A DNA stretch of 64,000 nucleotides. Source: an uncultured Pelagibacteraceae bacterium. GTDB taxonomy: Bacteria; Pseudomonadota; Alphaproteobacteria; Pelagibacterales; Pelagibacteraceae. Where the stretch lies: contig CACHHD010000001.1 of assembly GCA_902579605.1 (NCBI GenBank), forward strand, positions 124,001 to 188,000. Direction: 5' to 3'. The notes beneath the pieces are model-generated. The model was not told the DNA's origin. It did no database searches and worked only from the letters and a program-made list of their open reading frames with translations. Made by a program: the position numbers and the translations under genes. Shown one piece after another: positions 54,919 to 63,633 of the stretch. The first letter of the stretch is position 1; every line of letters begins with the position of its first letter.

Positions 54919-57384
54919 ATGGAAAACTCTTCAAATCAAGTGATAGCTCTTTTAGGTCCCACTAATACAGGTAAAACGTTTGTGGCAATAGAAAAAATGC
55001 TTAAGTACGAGAGTGGTATTTTTGGATTTCCATTAAGACTTTTAGCACGAGAAGTTTATGACAAATGTGTTTCGGAAGTTGGCTCTAGTAGAGTGGCACT
55101 GATAACCGGTGAGGAAAAAATCATACCAAGTTCCGCAGATTATTTTATCTGCACTGTGGAGTCGATGCCAAAAGATAAAAATGTAGATTTTGTTGCAATT
55201 GATGAAATTCAAATGTGTGCTGACAGAGAACGAGGGCATATTTTTACTGACAGGCTGCTTAATTTTAGAGGAAAAAAACTTACTATGTTTCTAGGTTCTC
55301 AAGTCATGCAAAGTGTAATTAATGCTTTAATAAAGAATGTCAGTTTTGAAAAAAAAGAGAGATTTTCAAAATTAACTTATGGGGGATTCAAAAAAGTGTC
55401 TAGACTAGAGAGAAAATCAGCTATAATTGCATTTTCAATTGAGGAAGTATACGCTATTGCTGAATTAATAAGACGGCAAAAAGGTGGAGCAGCTGTTATT
55501 ATGGGTTCGCTAAGTCCAAAAACTAGAAACTCTCAAGTAGAATTATATCAATCAGGAGATGTTGATTATTTAGTTGCAACTGACGCAATAGGAATGGGTT
55601 TAAATATGGATATAAACGAAATTTATTTTTCAAACCTTAAAAAATTTGACGGAAAAAAAACAAGAAGATTAAATCTAATAGAAATTTCTCAAATCGCAGG
55701 TAGAGCCGGTAGATTTAAAAATGATGGATTTTTTGGAACCACTGGTGAGTGTGAAGTCTTAAATTCAGACGAAATAGAGAACATTGAAAAGCACAACTTG
55801 CCTGAAACAAAAATGATTTACTGGAGGAATTCTAATTTAAATTTTAAAAGTCCGGAAAAATTGATATCTTCTTTGGAACAAAGACCTTTTAATTCGAATT
55901 TATTGAGAACTCAAGACTCACTTGATGAAAGTGTTTTAAGACATTTTTTAAAATTAGGGAGTAATAATATAATATATCCTAAAAATTTAGAATTACTCTG
56001 GGAGTGCTGCCAGATTCCAGATTTTGAAAAAAAAGCGTATGGTCAACACATAAGTATAATTGATAAAGTTTTTAAGTATCTTTCAACAAGAAAAAGGAGA
56101 ATTCCTAATGACTATATGAAAGAACAACTTAAAGGATTGGAGAAGCAACACGGAAATATTGATGTTCTTTCAAATAGGATTTCAAATGTAAGGACATGGT
56201 CATATGTAGCAAACAAAAAAAATTGGGTAGAAAATTCTGATTATTGGGTACAATTAACAAAAGGAATAGAGGACAAACTTTCAGACAAATTACACCAAGA
56301 ATTAACAAATAGCTTCATAGACAAAAAAATTAGTATTCTTTCTAAAGGTTTAAAACAAGATTTAGTATTGAATACAAAAATTGATGAAAATGATAAAATC
56401 ATAATTAATGATCATTTTGTAGGGGAACTTAAAGGTCTTAAATTTTTAATAGCGCTTACGTCAAAAACATTGGATACAGATATAAAATCTATTAAAAAAG
56501 CTGCTAGAAAAGGTGTTGGTGAAGAACTTAAGAAAAGAGTTTCTCTAATAATAAAAAGTAAAGAAATTATTTTAGACGAAAAATGTAAAATTATTTGGAA
56601 AAATAATGTGGTAGCTAGACTTAAAAAAGGTAATAATTACCTTAGCCCTGATATAGAAATTTTAGCTGATGATGCTTTAGATGATCTTTCTAAATCAAAA
56701 TTAGATACATTTTTAAAAAATTGGGTTTATGAACATATTAAAGAAATTTTAGATGATCTTCTTAATCTAAATAAAGAAATCGTAAGCAATAACTATATTA
56801 GGGCCCTAATGTTTCAACTTTTTGAAAATAATGGAGTAATAAAAAGAGAATTGGTAAGCGACATAGTTAAAGCTATAAAAGTAGATGAAAGAAAAAAAAT
56901 TTGGAGTCTAGGCATCAAAATTGGTCGATATCACGTTTATCTACCAAAAATGTTTAAGCCTAAGGCTGTTTCACTTAGAATCTCACTTTGGAGATTATAT
57001 TATCAAATAGCAGCAAATCAGAGTATACCCCGATCTGGATTAAACTATTTAGTCGATAAAAAATATAATAAAAATTTCCTTCTACTGTGCGGTTTTGAAA
57101 AGTTTAAAAATCATTATGTTCGTATAGATATATTAGAGAAATTGTTTATTAAAATTTTAAATAAAACTGAAAAAAGAAAATTTAAAATTGACTCTGAAAT
57201 GATGAATTTACTAGGTTGCAATAAAGATGATTTTTATAATCTAATGTTAAGTATGAATTACAAAAAAACTAAGGAAACTGATACATATATTTATTTAGGT
57301 GAGAGTAAAAAAAGAAATAAATTTATTAACTTAAAAGGTAAAGAAAATCCTTTTAAAAAGCTTTTGTCGCTAAATTTAAAGTAA
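54919..57384 (+). CDS. SUV3-like DEAD/DExH RNA helicase
   Basis: This 821-aa superfamily 2 helicase has Walker A ALLGPTNTGKT at residues ~10-20, a DEIQ motif II (AIDEIQMCAD), the SAT-like ATDAIGMGLNM and QIAGRAGR motif VI, then a long helical C-terminal half. It matches the alphaproteobacterial relatives of mitochondrial SUV3, which unwinds RNA for the degradosome. Downstream TerB, FdxA and CarD genes follow with 1-4 base contacts, a conserved alphaproteobacterial cluster. RNA turnover or ribosome-related unwinding is the likely role. Confidence 0.85.
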   Translation: MENSSNQVIALLGPTNTGKTFVAIEKMLKYESGIFGFPLRLLAREVYDKCVSEVGSSRVALITGEEKIIPSSADYFICTVESMPKDKNVDFVAIDEIQMCADRERGHIFTDRLLNFRGKKLTMFLGSQVMQSVINALIKNVSFEKKERFSKLTYGGFKKVSRLERKSAIIAFSIEEVYAIAELIRRQKGGAAVIMGSLSPKTRNSQVELYQSGDVDYLVATDAIGMGLNMDINEIYFSNLKKFDGKKTRRLNLIEISQIAGRAGRFKNDGFFGTTGECEVLNSDEIENIEKHNLPETKMIYWRNSNLNFKSPEKLISSLEQRPFNSNLLRTQDSLDESVLRHFLKLGSNNIIYPKNLELLWECCQIPDFEKKAYGQHISIIDKVFKYLSTRKRRIPNDYMKEQLKGLEKQHGNIDVLSNRISNVRTWSYVANKKNWVENSDYWVQLTKGIEDKLSDKLHQELTNSFIDKKISILSKGLKQDLVLNTKIDENDKIIINDHFVGELKGLKFLIALTSKTLDTDIKSIKKAARKGVGEELKKRVSLIIKSKEIILDEKCKIIWKNNVVARLKKGNNYLSPDIEILADDALDDLSKSKLDTFLKNWVYEHIKEILDDLLNLNKEIVSNNYIRALMFQLFENNGVIKRELVSDIVKAIKVDERKKIWSLGIKIGRYHVYLPKMFKPKAVSLRISLWRLYYQIAANQSIPRSGLNYLVDKKYNKNFLLLCGFEKFKNHYVRIDILEKLFIKILNKTEKRKFKIDSEMMNLLGCNKDDFYNLMLSMNYKKTKETDTYIYLGESKKRNKFINLKGKENPFKKLLSLNLK

Positions 57385-57385
57385 A

Positions 57386-57778
57386 ATGAGTAAATTTGAT
57401 GAAAAAGAAATAATTGGTATTGTGGCTTTGTTAATTCATGCTGCAAAAATAGATGAAATTTACTCTGAAAAAGAGAAAGAAATTATATTTAATTTTATAA
57501 AAAAAAATTTAAAAGATAATACCCTCTCAGAAAAGATTATGAATGAAGCTGAGAAATTTGAAAGCAATTCCAATCAACTTTTAAATTATACTAAAGTAAT
57601 CAAAGAAAGTTCAATGGAAAATAAGAGTAAAATTATAGAGCAACTTTGGAAAATTTTAATATCCGACAATAACATTGATCAGTATGAGTCCAACTTAATG
57701 AGAAGAATTTGTGGTTTAATTTATTTTCCTGATAAAGAAAGTGGTGAAATTAAAATGAGATTGAGAAAATTAAAATGA
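57386..57778 (+). CDS. TerB-family protein
   Basis: This 130-aa all-helical protein has the TerB pattern: [22 protein letters not shown], with paired acidic residues, and a second [19 protein letters not shown] motif. TerB domains occur in tellurite-resistance and membrane stress systems, often next to DnaJ-like domains; their biochemical role is poorly defined. It is sandwiched between the helicase (1-base gap) and fdxA (4-base overlap). Confidence 0.78.
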   Translation: MSKFDEKEIIGIVALLIHAAKIDEIYSEKEKEIIFNFIKKNLKDNTLSEKIMNEAEKFESNSNQLLNYTKVIKESSMENKSKIIEQLWKILISDNNIDQYESNLMRRICGLIYFPDKESGEIKMRLRKLK

Positions 57779-58113
57779 CTTACATAGTAAAAGATGAATG
57801 TATAAAGTGTAAACTTACAGATTGTGTAGAGGTGTGCCCAGTCGATTGTTTTTATGAGGGAGAAAACATGTTGGTTATAAATCCAGATGAATGTATTGAT
57901 TGTGGGGTTTGTGAACCAGAATGCCCAATAGAGGCTATAGTTTCTGATACTGTTGATATAGAAAATAAAGAAAAATGGTTGTTGCTAAATAAAAAGTTTT
58001 CTGCAATATGGCCTAATATTAATAAAAAAAAGAATCCAATGGCTGAGCACAAAAAATATGAGAAAATTAAAAATAAGCTTCAAAACCATTTTTCAGAAAA
58101 ACCCTTTAAATAA
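57775..58113 (+). CDS. fdxA: Ferredoxin FdxA, 3Fe-4S/4Fe-4S type
   Basis: This 112-aa protein has the FdxA signature: [17 protein letters not shown] at the N-terminus, then [18 protein letters not shown]. The first block has the extra residues between Cys that suit a 3Fe-4S cluster, the second a 4Fe-4S cluster. A C-terminal extension of about 55 lysine-rich residues is typical. It is a small electron carrier in the cytoplasm. Overlaps terB and precedes carD by 2 bases. Confidence 0.94.
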   Translation: MTYIVKDECIKCKLTDCVEVCPVDCFYEGENMLVINPDECIDCGVCEPECPIEAIVSDTVDIENKEKWLLLNKKFSAIWPNINKKKNPMAEHKKYEKIKNKLQNHFSEKPFK

Positions 58114-58115
58114 AT

Positions 58116-58787
58116 ATGCCGAGAAAGAAAAAAGTAAAAAAAAGTAAAAAAATTAAAAAGAAAACTAAAGTCATATCAAAAAAAGTCAAAAAAACGAATG
58201 TTGAAGTTGCACCAAAAAAAACAGTAGCTACAAATCAGGATGACAAGCCAGAGATTAAAAAAGTAAAAAAACAAGCCACAGAGAAACGACAATATAATAT
58301 TAAAGATTTTGTAGTTTATCCTAAGCATGGAGTTGGAAAAATTACTGCCATTGAAAAAGCTAATATAGGTCAAATTGAAATTCAATTTTATAAAATTTAT
58401 ATTGAAAAAGAAAAATTAACCTTAACTGTACCAATTAATCAACAATCAAACCTGAGACCGATTTCTTCTATAAATCAAATAAATAAATGTGTATCTATTT
58501 TAAAAACTAAGCCAAAAATTAAAAGAACTATGTGGAGTAGAAGAGCTCAAGAGTACGATCAAAAGATTAACTCGGGTAAGATATACGAATTAGCTGAAGT
58601 AGTTAAAGATTTGAATAAAAATACTGATATAATTGCAGATCAATCTTATTCGGAAAGACAGTTGTTTGAGAAAGCTTATGATAGACTAAGATCAGAATTT
58701 GAGGCGGTGTTAAAAACTGGTCCTGAAGAAGTTCAAAAAAAGATGGACAAAGCTCTTGGTAGAAATAAAAATCCGTTAGAAACTTAA
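58116..58787 (+). CDS. carD: CarD-family transcription regulator with Lys-rich N-terminal tail
   Basis: This 223-aa protein has a long basic N-terminal tail: 15 of its first 26 residues are lysine, and the disordered tail ends near residue 58. The RNA polymerase-interacting Tudor-like domain follows (from about residue 63, YNIKDFVVYPKHGVGKITAIE), and then the helical DNA-binding domain. CarD binds the polymerase beta subunit and stabilises open complexes at rRNA and other promoters. The tail looks like a histone tail, absent from short CarD proteins such as those of mycobacteria. A strong terminator follows. Confidence 0.92.
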   Translation: MPRKKKVKKSKKIKKKTKVISKKVKKTNVEVAPKKTVATNQDDKPEIKKVKKQATEKRQYNIKDFVVYPKHGVGKITAIEKANIGQIEIQFYKIYIEKEKLTLTVPINQQSNLRPISSINQINKCVSILKTKPKIKRTMWSRRAQEYDQKINSGKIYELAEVVKDLNKNTDIIADQSYSERQLFEKAYDRLRSEFEAVLKTGPEEVQKKMDKALGRNKNPLET

Positions 58788-58792
58788 AATAA

Positions 58793-58827
58793 AAACGCCC
58801 TTTTTAAAAAAATCAAAAAGGGCGTTT
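58793..58827. terminator. Bidirectional intrinsic terminator between carD and the polybasic ORF
   Basis: A 13-bp perfect inverted repeat, AAACGCCCTTTTT (58793-58805) and AAAAAGGGCGTTT (58815-58827), with a 9-base loop. It ends carD on the + strand and the polybasic-peptide gene on the - strand. Confidence 0.9.
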
Positions 58828-58852
58828 AATTAACAAAGAATTTAGAAGGGTA

Positions 58853-58918
58853 CTATCTTCTTCTTCTTCTTCTTTTTTTAGCTTTTTTCTTTTTAGCTTT
58901 TTTTCTTCTTTTAGCCAT
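58853..58918 (-). CDS. 21-aa polybasic (Lys/Arg) peptide
   Basis: The ATG at 58916-58918 follows a GGGAGA ribosome-binding element by 5 bases, and TAG is at 58853-58855. The product begins MAKRRKKAKK and ends in six arginines: 17 of 21 residues are Lys or Arg and the rest Met and three Ala. It has its own TTGACA promoter region and a shared terminator, so it is an independent transcript. Such a peptide should bind RNA or DNA tightly; ribosome assembly, nucleoid or RNA polymerase partners are all possible. Too short for routine annotation. Confidence 0.6.
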   Translation of the reverse strand: MAKRRKKAKKKKAKKRRRRRR

Positions 58919-58991
58919 CTTATCTCCCTGTTTTATAAACAAATCATTATGATTCGTTTTGATATTTAATCTTTAAGTTTTTTTCCTTTGA

Positions 58992-58997
58992 TGTCAA
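58992..58997 (-). promoter_or_regulatory. Candidate -35 box for the polybasic-peptide gene
   Basis: A consensus TTGACA reads on the - strand at 58992-58997, about 75 bases upstream of the ATG, followed after 15-20 bases by AT-rich candidate -10 sequences (TTAAAG or GATTAA). A perfect palindrome AATCATTATGATT (58942-58954) between it and the start might be an operator. The rest of 58919-59121 is AT-rich with no ORF. Confidence 0.4.
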
Positions 58998-59121
58998 ACA
59001 CAAATTAAAGTGGAAATTTTTTATAAAAATTAAAAATTTTAATTTTTTTTGTTAAATTTTATAAACTTTAAAAAGTTAAGTAATTTCAATGTTTTTTTAA
59101 GATAATTAAATTAATTTTTTA

Positions 59122-60804
59122 TTAATTATTATAAAGTTTTTCTAGTTGTTGTTTATAATTTTTAATTATTTCTTTTCTTTTTAATTTTAAAGTTGGTGTA
59201 AGCATTCCGTTTTCAATTGTAAATTCCTCATAAATTAAGACAAATTTTTTAATTTTTTCTATTAAAGTTAAATTTTTGTTTATATTTTCAATTATAAGTT
59301 TAATTTTTTCTTTACTAATTTCTTTTTCACTAACAATTAATGCAACTAAATAATTTTTTTTGTCTCCGTAAACAAAAGATTGTTTAATGTTTTCGCTCAA
59401 GCATAAAATATTTTCAATTTTGCTCGGAGAGATATTGTCGCCACCAAGATTTACAATAATGTCTTTTTTTCTATCAGTAATTTTTAAATAATTATTATTA
59501 TCTAATTCGCCTATATCTCCAGTATGAAGCCATCCATCTTTGATTGCTTTTTCAGTTTCCTCTTTTAAATTCCAATATCCCAACATAATATTTTCACCCT
59601 TAATAAGAATTTCTCCATCTTCAGCTATTTTGACTTTATTAGTTCTAAAAGGAGGACCTACCGAATCGACTTTGACTAAATCCGGTAAATTACAACTTAC
59701 AACTGGAGAGGCTTCGGTTAAGCCATATCCTTGAAGAGTGGGTAATCCAACAGCGTTTAAAAACTCTCCAACATTTTGATCCAAAGCTCCTCCCCCAGAT
59801 ACAAAGGCCTGCAGATTACCGCCAAACTGGTTTCTAATTTTTTTTCTCACTAAATTTTCACATAGAAAATTTGTGATTTTTTCTGTTAATTTCAGTTCCT
59901 CTTTTTTAAGTATTTTTTTTCCCAAATTTAACGTTTGATTTATAAGTTTTCTTTTTAATCCTGATTGTCTTTCAAAATTCATATTTATTTTTATAAAAAG
60001 GTTTTGATAAAATCTTGGAACTGCAGTCATAATTGTTGGCTTAGCCATTCCCATATTGGCAATTAGTTTCTCTAAACTTTCAGCATAAAAAACTTTTGCT
60101 CCAACTATAATTTGTATAAATTGAACTGTATGTTCATAAGAATGTGATAAAGGAAGCCAGGTCAAAAATACTGGATCTTTTTTTTTGGTTAAAGTTTCCA
60201 ATAATTCAATCGCACCTTCACAGTTAGATAAAATGCCTCCATGACTTAAAATTACTCCTTTAGGATTTCCCGATGTACCTGAAGTGTAAATGATGCAAGC
60301 AGGCATATTTCTTTTTAAATCCTTATTTGCTATTTTTTCACTAATTTCTTCTTCAAGAATTTCTTGAATTAATAAACTATCAGTATTTATTTGTTCAAAA
60401 GATATTATTTTTTTGACATCGCTACTAATAAATTTTTTAATCTTGTTAAATTGATCTTGATTTGAAACAAATATTAATGAAGGCTTACAATCATTTAAAA
60501 TATATTCATAATCATTTGCAGAATAAGTTGTAAAAATTGGAACTGAAATTCCTTCAGCATTCATTATGGCTATATCTGTCATTAACCAATATGGTCTATT
60601 CTCAGATAAAATTAAACATCTGTCACCTTTTTTTATAAATGATTTAATTTTTGCAGTAAGTTTAAAGATTATTTGAGTAGTTTCTTCCCAATTATGATTT
60701 TGTTCATTTGGTTTGAGCCATTTTAAAAATGGTCTTTTACCGTCAACCTCTTCTACTTTTTTAAAATAAAGTTCAACTAAGCTATTTAATTTACTTATAT
60801 CCAT
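59122..60804 (-). CDS. Long-chain acyl-CoA synthetase (AMP-binding)
   Basis: This 560-aa adenylate-forming enzyme has the AMP-binding motif YTSGTSGNPKGVILSHGG, the LQGYGLTEASPVVS substrate-loop block and the hinge DRKKDIIVNLGGDNISP. It activates fatty acids through acyl-AMP to acyl-CoA, using CoA and ATP, probably at the membrane. Its ATG lies 7 bases after the 3' end of tRNA-Leu, so the two share a transcript and the processed mRNA would be nearly leaderless. Confidence 0.9.
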   Translation of the reverse strand: MDISKLNSLVELYFKKVEEVDGKRPFLKWLKPNEQNHNWEETTQIIFKLTAKIKSFIKKGDRCLILSENRPYWLMTDIAIMNAEGISVPIFTTYSANDYEYILNDCKPSLIFVSNQDQFNKIKKFISSDVKKIISFEQINTDSLLIQEILEEEISEKIANKDLKRNMPACIIYTSGTSGNPKGVILSHGGILSNCEGAIELLETLTKKKDPVFLTWLPLSHSYEHTVQFIQIIVGAKVFYAESLEKLIANMGMAKPTIMTAVPRFYQNLFIKINMNFERQSGLKRKLINQTLNLGKKILKKEELKLTEKITNFLCENLVRKKIRNQFGGNLQAFVSGGGALDQNVGEFLNAVGLPTLQGYGLTEASPVVSCNLPDLVKVDSVGPPFRTNKVKIAEDGEILIKGENIMLGYWNLKEETEKAIKDGWLHTGDIGELDNNNYLKITDRKKDIIVNLGGDNISPSKIENILCLSENIKQSFVYGDKKNYLVALIVSEKEISKEKIKLIIENINKNLTLIEKIKKFVLIYEEFTIENGMLTPTLKLKRKEIIKNYKQQLEKLYNN

Positions 60805-60811
60805 AACTTTG

Positions 60812-60895
60812 TGGGCGAAGAGAGACTCGAACTCTCAAGGTATTGCTACCACCGGATTTTGAATCCGGCGCGTCTACCAGTTCCACCATTCGCCC
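60812..60895 (-). tRNA. tRNA-Leu (CAA)
   Basis: A class II tRNA on the - strand: acceptor GGGCGAA / TTCGCCC, discriminator A, anticodon stem CCGGA/TCCGG around loop TTCAAAA (anticodon CAA), variable arm TGGTAGCAATACC and T-arm GAGAGTTCGAGTCTCTC. The 3' CCA is not encoded (next bases CAA), unlike the other two tRNAs in the window, so a CCA-adding enzyme is needed. It reads UUG. Confidence 0.95.
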
Positions 60896-60937
60896 TTGAT
60901 CAAAGTATATTATGAAACAATACTTTAATTAAAGAGT

Positions 60938-62023
60938 TTATTTGAGTTTTTTATTAATATTCGGGTTTCTGTAAAGCTCAAAAAATGTTGATACAAATTT
61001 ACATAAATCAATCTGGTTTTCAGAAAACACTCTTCCGACATCTTTAAGTTTAGCCTTATAACTCTTTCCAATTGTGTAGAGCTGTTGCTTGTCTCTGTAT
61101 ATCATGCCAGTCTTCTCAGAAATTCTCAGTTTTCTTATTACTGTTGCTCTTGGAATACCAGTAATTTCAGAAATCGAAGAGGCATTCATTCCAAGAATAT
61201 TTTCTTTTGATAAAATTATAAACTTTGCCCATTCCAGAAAATTTTCTTCACCAAGATCATTTGAATAAGTTTTTTTAGTTATAGGAATATTTTTATTTTT
61301 TTCTTTTAGTCGAAATATGTTGTTAGCAAATATAGTTCCAGCAACAATAAAGCTTTCTAAATCTCCGTGGAATTTTCTTTGTCTAATTAAAAATGGAATT
61401 TTAAATCTAAAGAAAAACCTCCAAACTAGTGTAAAATTTTCCCTAATAAAATCATCTATATCTTGCGATTCAACAGAATGACCAAACCACTCCTGTGTGG
61501 CTAAGTATTTTGAACAAACATTCAGAAATTGAGATAACATTTTAATTGAATGTTTTGGCCTTTGATGAACAAAAGTTAAAGGTTTAAGAATAATCTTTTT
61601 TCCTTTCCTAATCAGTATCTGTTCAGAATTTAATTCATTAACTTTTCTTCTTACTGTTTCTTTGGCAATACCAAGATCTTCGGAAATTTCGATCAGATTA
61701 ATTTTTTCAATTTCAAATTCTTCTTTTGTATAAAATTGCTCTTCAGAGTGAATGATTAATATATCTGCATAATGACGAAAAGACTTTTGAACAAGATAAA
61801 TAAGAATCAGGTATTTATCCATATCCATGAATGTTTGATAAGCATTATAGTTCCATGTAGTAGAAAACTTGAACCAGTGATCACTTATTCTTCCAAAATT
61901 CGCAGATAATATAGAATGAACTTCTGACTTACTTATGAATTCATCATCAAATCCAACCTGTTTTTTTTTAAAATCTACCTTTGTAAGATTGTTTAAGTTT
62001 TTTATTTCTTTTTTATACGACAT
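60938..62023 (-). CDS. Putative DNA-binding regulator with two winged-HTH segments
   Basis: I do not recognise a named family for this 361-aa protein. Two similar helix-turn-helix blocks are visible: NLIEISEDLGIAKETVRRKVNELN near residue 110 and NASSISEITGIPRATVIRKLR near residue 290, each followed by a wing-like strand (RKGKKIIL; RDKQQLYTI). Between them lies a conserved-looking helical stretch rich in aromatic residues. It may be an internal duplication that binds two half-sites. It is divergent from the yqaA-dsbB-coq7 operon, only 17 bases away, and upstream of tRNA-Leu on the - strand. Confidence 0.65.
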   Translation of the reverse strand: MSYKKEIKNLNNLTKVDFKKKQVGFDDEFISKSEVHSILSANFGRISDHWFKFSTTWNYNAYQTFMDMDKYLILIYLVQKSFRHYADILIIHSEEQFYTKEEFEIEKINLIEISEDLGIAKETVRRKVNELNSEQILIRKGKKIILKPLTFVHQRPKHSIKMLSQFLNVCSKYLATQEWFGHSVESQDIDDFIRENFTLVWRFFFRFKIPFLIRQRKFHGDLESFIVAGTIFANNIFRLKEKNKNIPITKKTYSNDLGEENFLEWAKFIILSKENILGMNASSISEITGIPRATVIRKLRISEKTGMIYRDKQQLYTIGKSYKAKLKDVGRVFSENQIDLCKFVSTFFELYRNPNINKKLK

Positions 62024-62040
62024 GTTTATATAAGTGAATA

Positions 62041-62637
62041 ATGTTACAGAAATTATATGATAGATGTCTTAATTTAGCTAGACATAAATTTTCAAAGCCC
62101 TTCTTGGCTTTTATATCTTTTATTGAAAGTTCATTTTTTCCTATTCCACCTGACGTAATGATTGTGCCGATGGTTCTCGCAAAAAAAGAAGATTATTTTA
62201 AAATTTTTTTCATAGCAACGTTATTTTCAGTTTTAGGAGGAGTTTTTGGTTATTTTTTAGGAAGTATGTTTTTAGATTTTTCAATGTCTATAATAGAATT
62301 TTATAACTATGAGGATAAAGTATTTAAGTTACAAGATAAGCTGTCTAATAAAGCAGGTGTGTTTTTATGGATTGGCACACTATTTTTAGCTGGCTTTACT
62401 CCTCTTCCATATAAAGTTTTTACTATCACAAGTGGCTTTATTAGTTTTAATCTTTATATATTTATATTAATAAGTCTTATTTCTAGAGGATTAAGATTTT
62501 TTATAGTCTCTTACTTATCAATGAAATTCGGTGACAAATTTCAAATACTATTAAAAAAGGAAGGCTTCAAATGGTTTGCAATTTTGGGAATTTTAATAGT
62601 TTTAATTTCTTCAGGAATTTATTTATACTTTAAATGA
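62041..62637 (+). CDS. YqaA/DedA-family inner-membrane protein
   Basis: This 198-aa protein has about five membrane helices and the SNARE-associated/DedA signature: ESSFFPIPPDVMIVPMV near residue 30, GGVFGYFLGSMF, and AGFTPLPYKVFTI followed by the SRGLRFFIVSYLS block. DedA proteins act in lipid-carrier or phospholipid flipping and membrane-potential homeostasis; the YqaA subgroup is little studied. dsbB follows one base later. Confidence 0.85.
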   Translation: MLQKLYDRCLNLARHKFSKPFLAFISFIESSFFPIPPDVMIVPMVLAKKEDYFKIFFIATLFSVLGGVFGYFLGSMFLDFSMSIIEFYNYEDKVFKLQDKLSNKAGVFLWIGTLFLAGFTPLPYKVFTITSGFISFNLYIFILISLISRGLRFFIVSYLSMKFGDKFQILLKKEGFKWFAILGILIVLISSGIYLYFK

Positions 62638-62638
62638 C

Positions 62639-63103
62639 ATGAACAATAAGGCTGCTCTAAATTTACTCGTGATTTTAAGTGCTATAGCATTAAGCTTCGC
62701 CTATTTTGTTGAATTTATTTTAGGTCACGAACCTTGCAATTTATGTAAAATCGAACGTATACCATACATCGGTACAATAATATTTGGATCACTTTTGATT
62801 TTTATAAATAAATGGGAAAAAATAATTTTACTATTAATTCTATTTTTATTTTTATTTGGCTCAGTAATTTCAGTATATCATGTGGGAATTGAACAAGATA
62901 TTTTTAGTGAAAGTTTATTGTGTGAACTAGGTATTAATACAAATATCCTAACAACGGAGGAACTCTTAAAAGATTTAGCTAAAGCGCCAATAAGTTGTAA
63001 GGATGTAACTTTTGCGATATTTGGTTTATCACTTGCTACATTTAACGCAGTTTTTTCTATTATAATAAGTTATATATTGTTAAAAAAAATAATAAAAAAA
63101 TGA
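62639..63103 (+). CDS. dsbB: Disulfide bond formation protein DsbB
   Basis: This 154-aa protein has four membrane helices and two cysteine pairs: CNLCKIERIPY in the first loop, and C100 and C120 flanking the second loop (CELGIN ... PISCKDV). It oxidises DsbA and passes electrons to ubiquinone. ATG 62639 lies one base after the yqaA stop. No dsbA is in the window; the link to Coq7 (ubiquinone synthesis) downstream is suggestive. Confidence 0.92.
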   Translation: MNNKAALNLLVILSAIALSFAYFVEFILGHEPCNLCKIERIPYIGTIIFGSLLIFINKWEKIILLLILFLFLFGSVISVYHVGIEQDIFSESLLCELGINTNILTTEELLKDLAKAPISCKDVTFAIFGLSLATFNAVFSIIISYILLKKIIKK

Positions 63104-63633
63104 TTAAAACAGATAAAAAAACTTTGGAGGAAATAATAAGAGTGGATCACGCCGGTGAGCGCGGCGCTATTAAAATTTATGAAGGTCAATTATTGGCTTT
63201 AAAAACCTTTAAGCAAGATGAGGAATTAAAAAAAAAAATTGAAGATATGCGAGAACATGAAAAGGAACATTATGAATTTTTTGACAGAGAAATACAAAAA
63301 AGAAATATTAAACCTACAAAACTTTTGCCTCTATGGGACTTGATGGGTATCACGTTAGGATTTGGTACAGCGATGATGGGTAAAAAAGCTGCAATGTTAT
63401 GTACAGCGTCAGTTGAAGAGGTAATTGATGGTCATTATAAGGATCAGACATATAAACTTCAAGATGATGAGAAAGATTTAAAAGAAAAAATCAAAAAATT
63501 TAGACAAGACGAATTAGATCATAAAGATATAGCTTACGAAAGTGGGGCTACTAAAAAAGGCTTGTATAATGTTTTAGACAAAATTATTAAAACTTCCTCA
63601 AGAGTTGCAATCGCGATTTCAGAAAAAATTTAA
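63100..63633 (+). CDS. coq7: 3-demethoxyubiquinol 3-hydroxylase Coq7
   Basis: This 177-aa di-iron enzyme has the Coq7 motifs: RVDHAGERGAIKIYEGQL, EHEKEHYEFF, EEVIDGHY and RQDELDHKDIA, which supply the Glu and His iron ligands. It hydroxylates demethoxyubiquinone in ubiquinone synthesis, an aerobic step. Overlaps dsbB by 4 bases and is convergent with the HNH gene, their stops abutting. Confidence 0.94.
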   Translation: MIKTDKKTLEEIIRVDHAGERGAIKIYEGQLLALKTFKQDEELKKKIEDMREHEKEHYEFFDREIQKRNIKPTKLLPLWDLMGITLGFGTAMMGKKAAMLCTASVEEVIDGHYKDQTYKLQDDEKDLKEKIKKFRQDELDHKDIAYESGATKKGLYNVLDKIIKTSSRVAIAISEKI

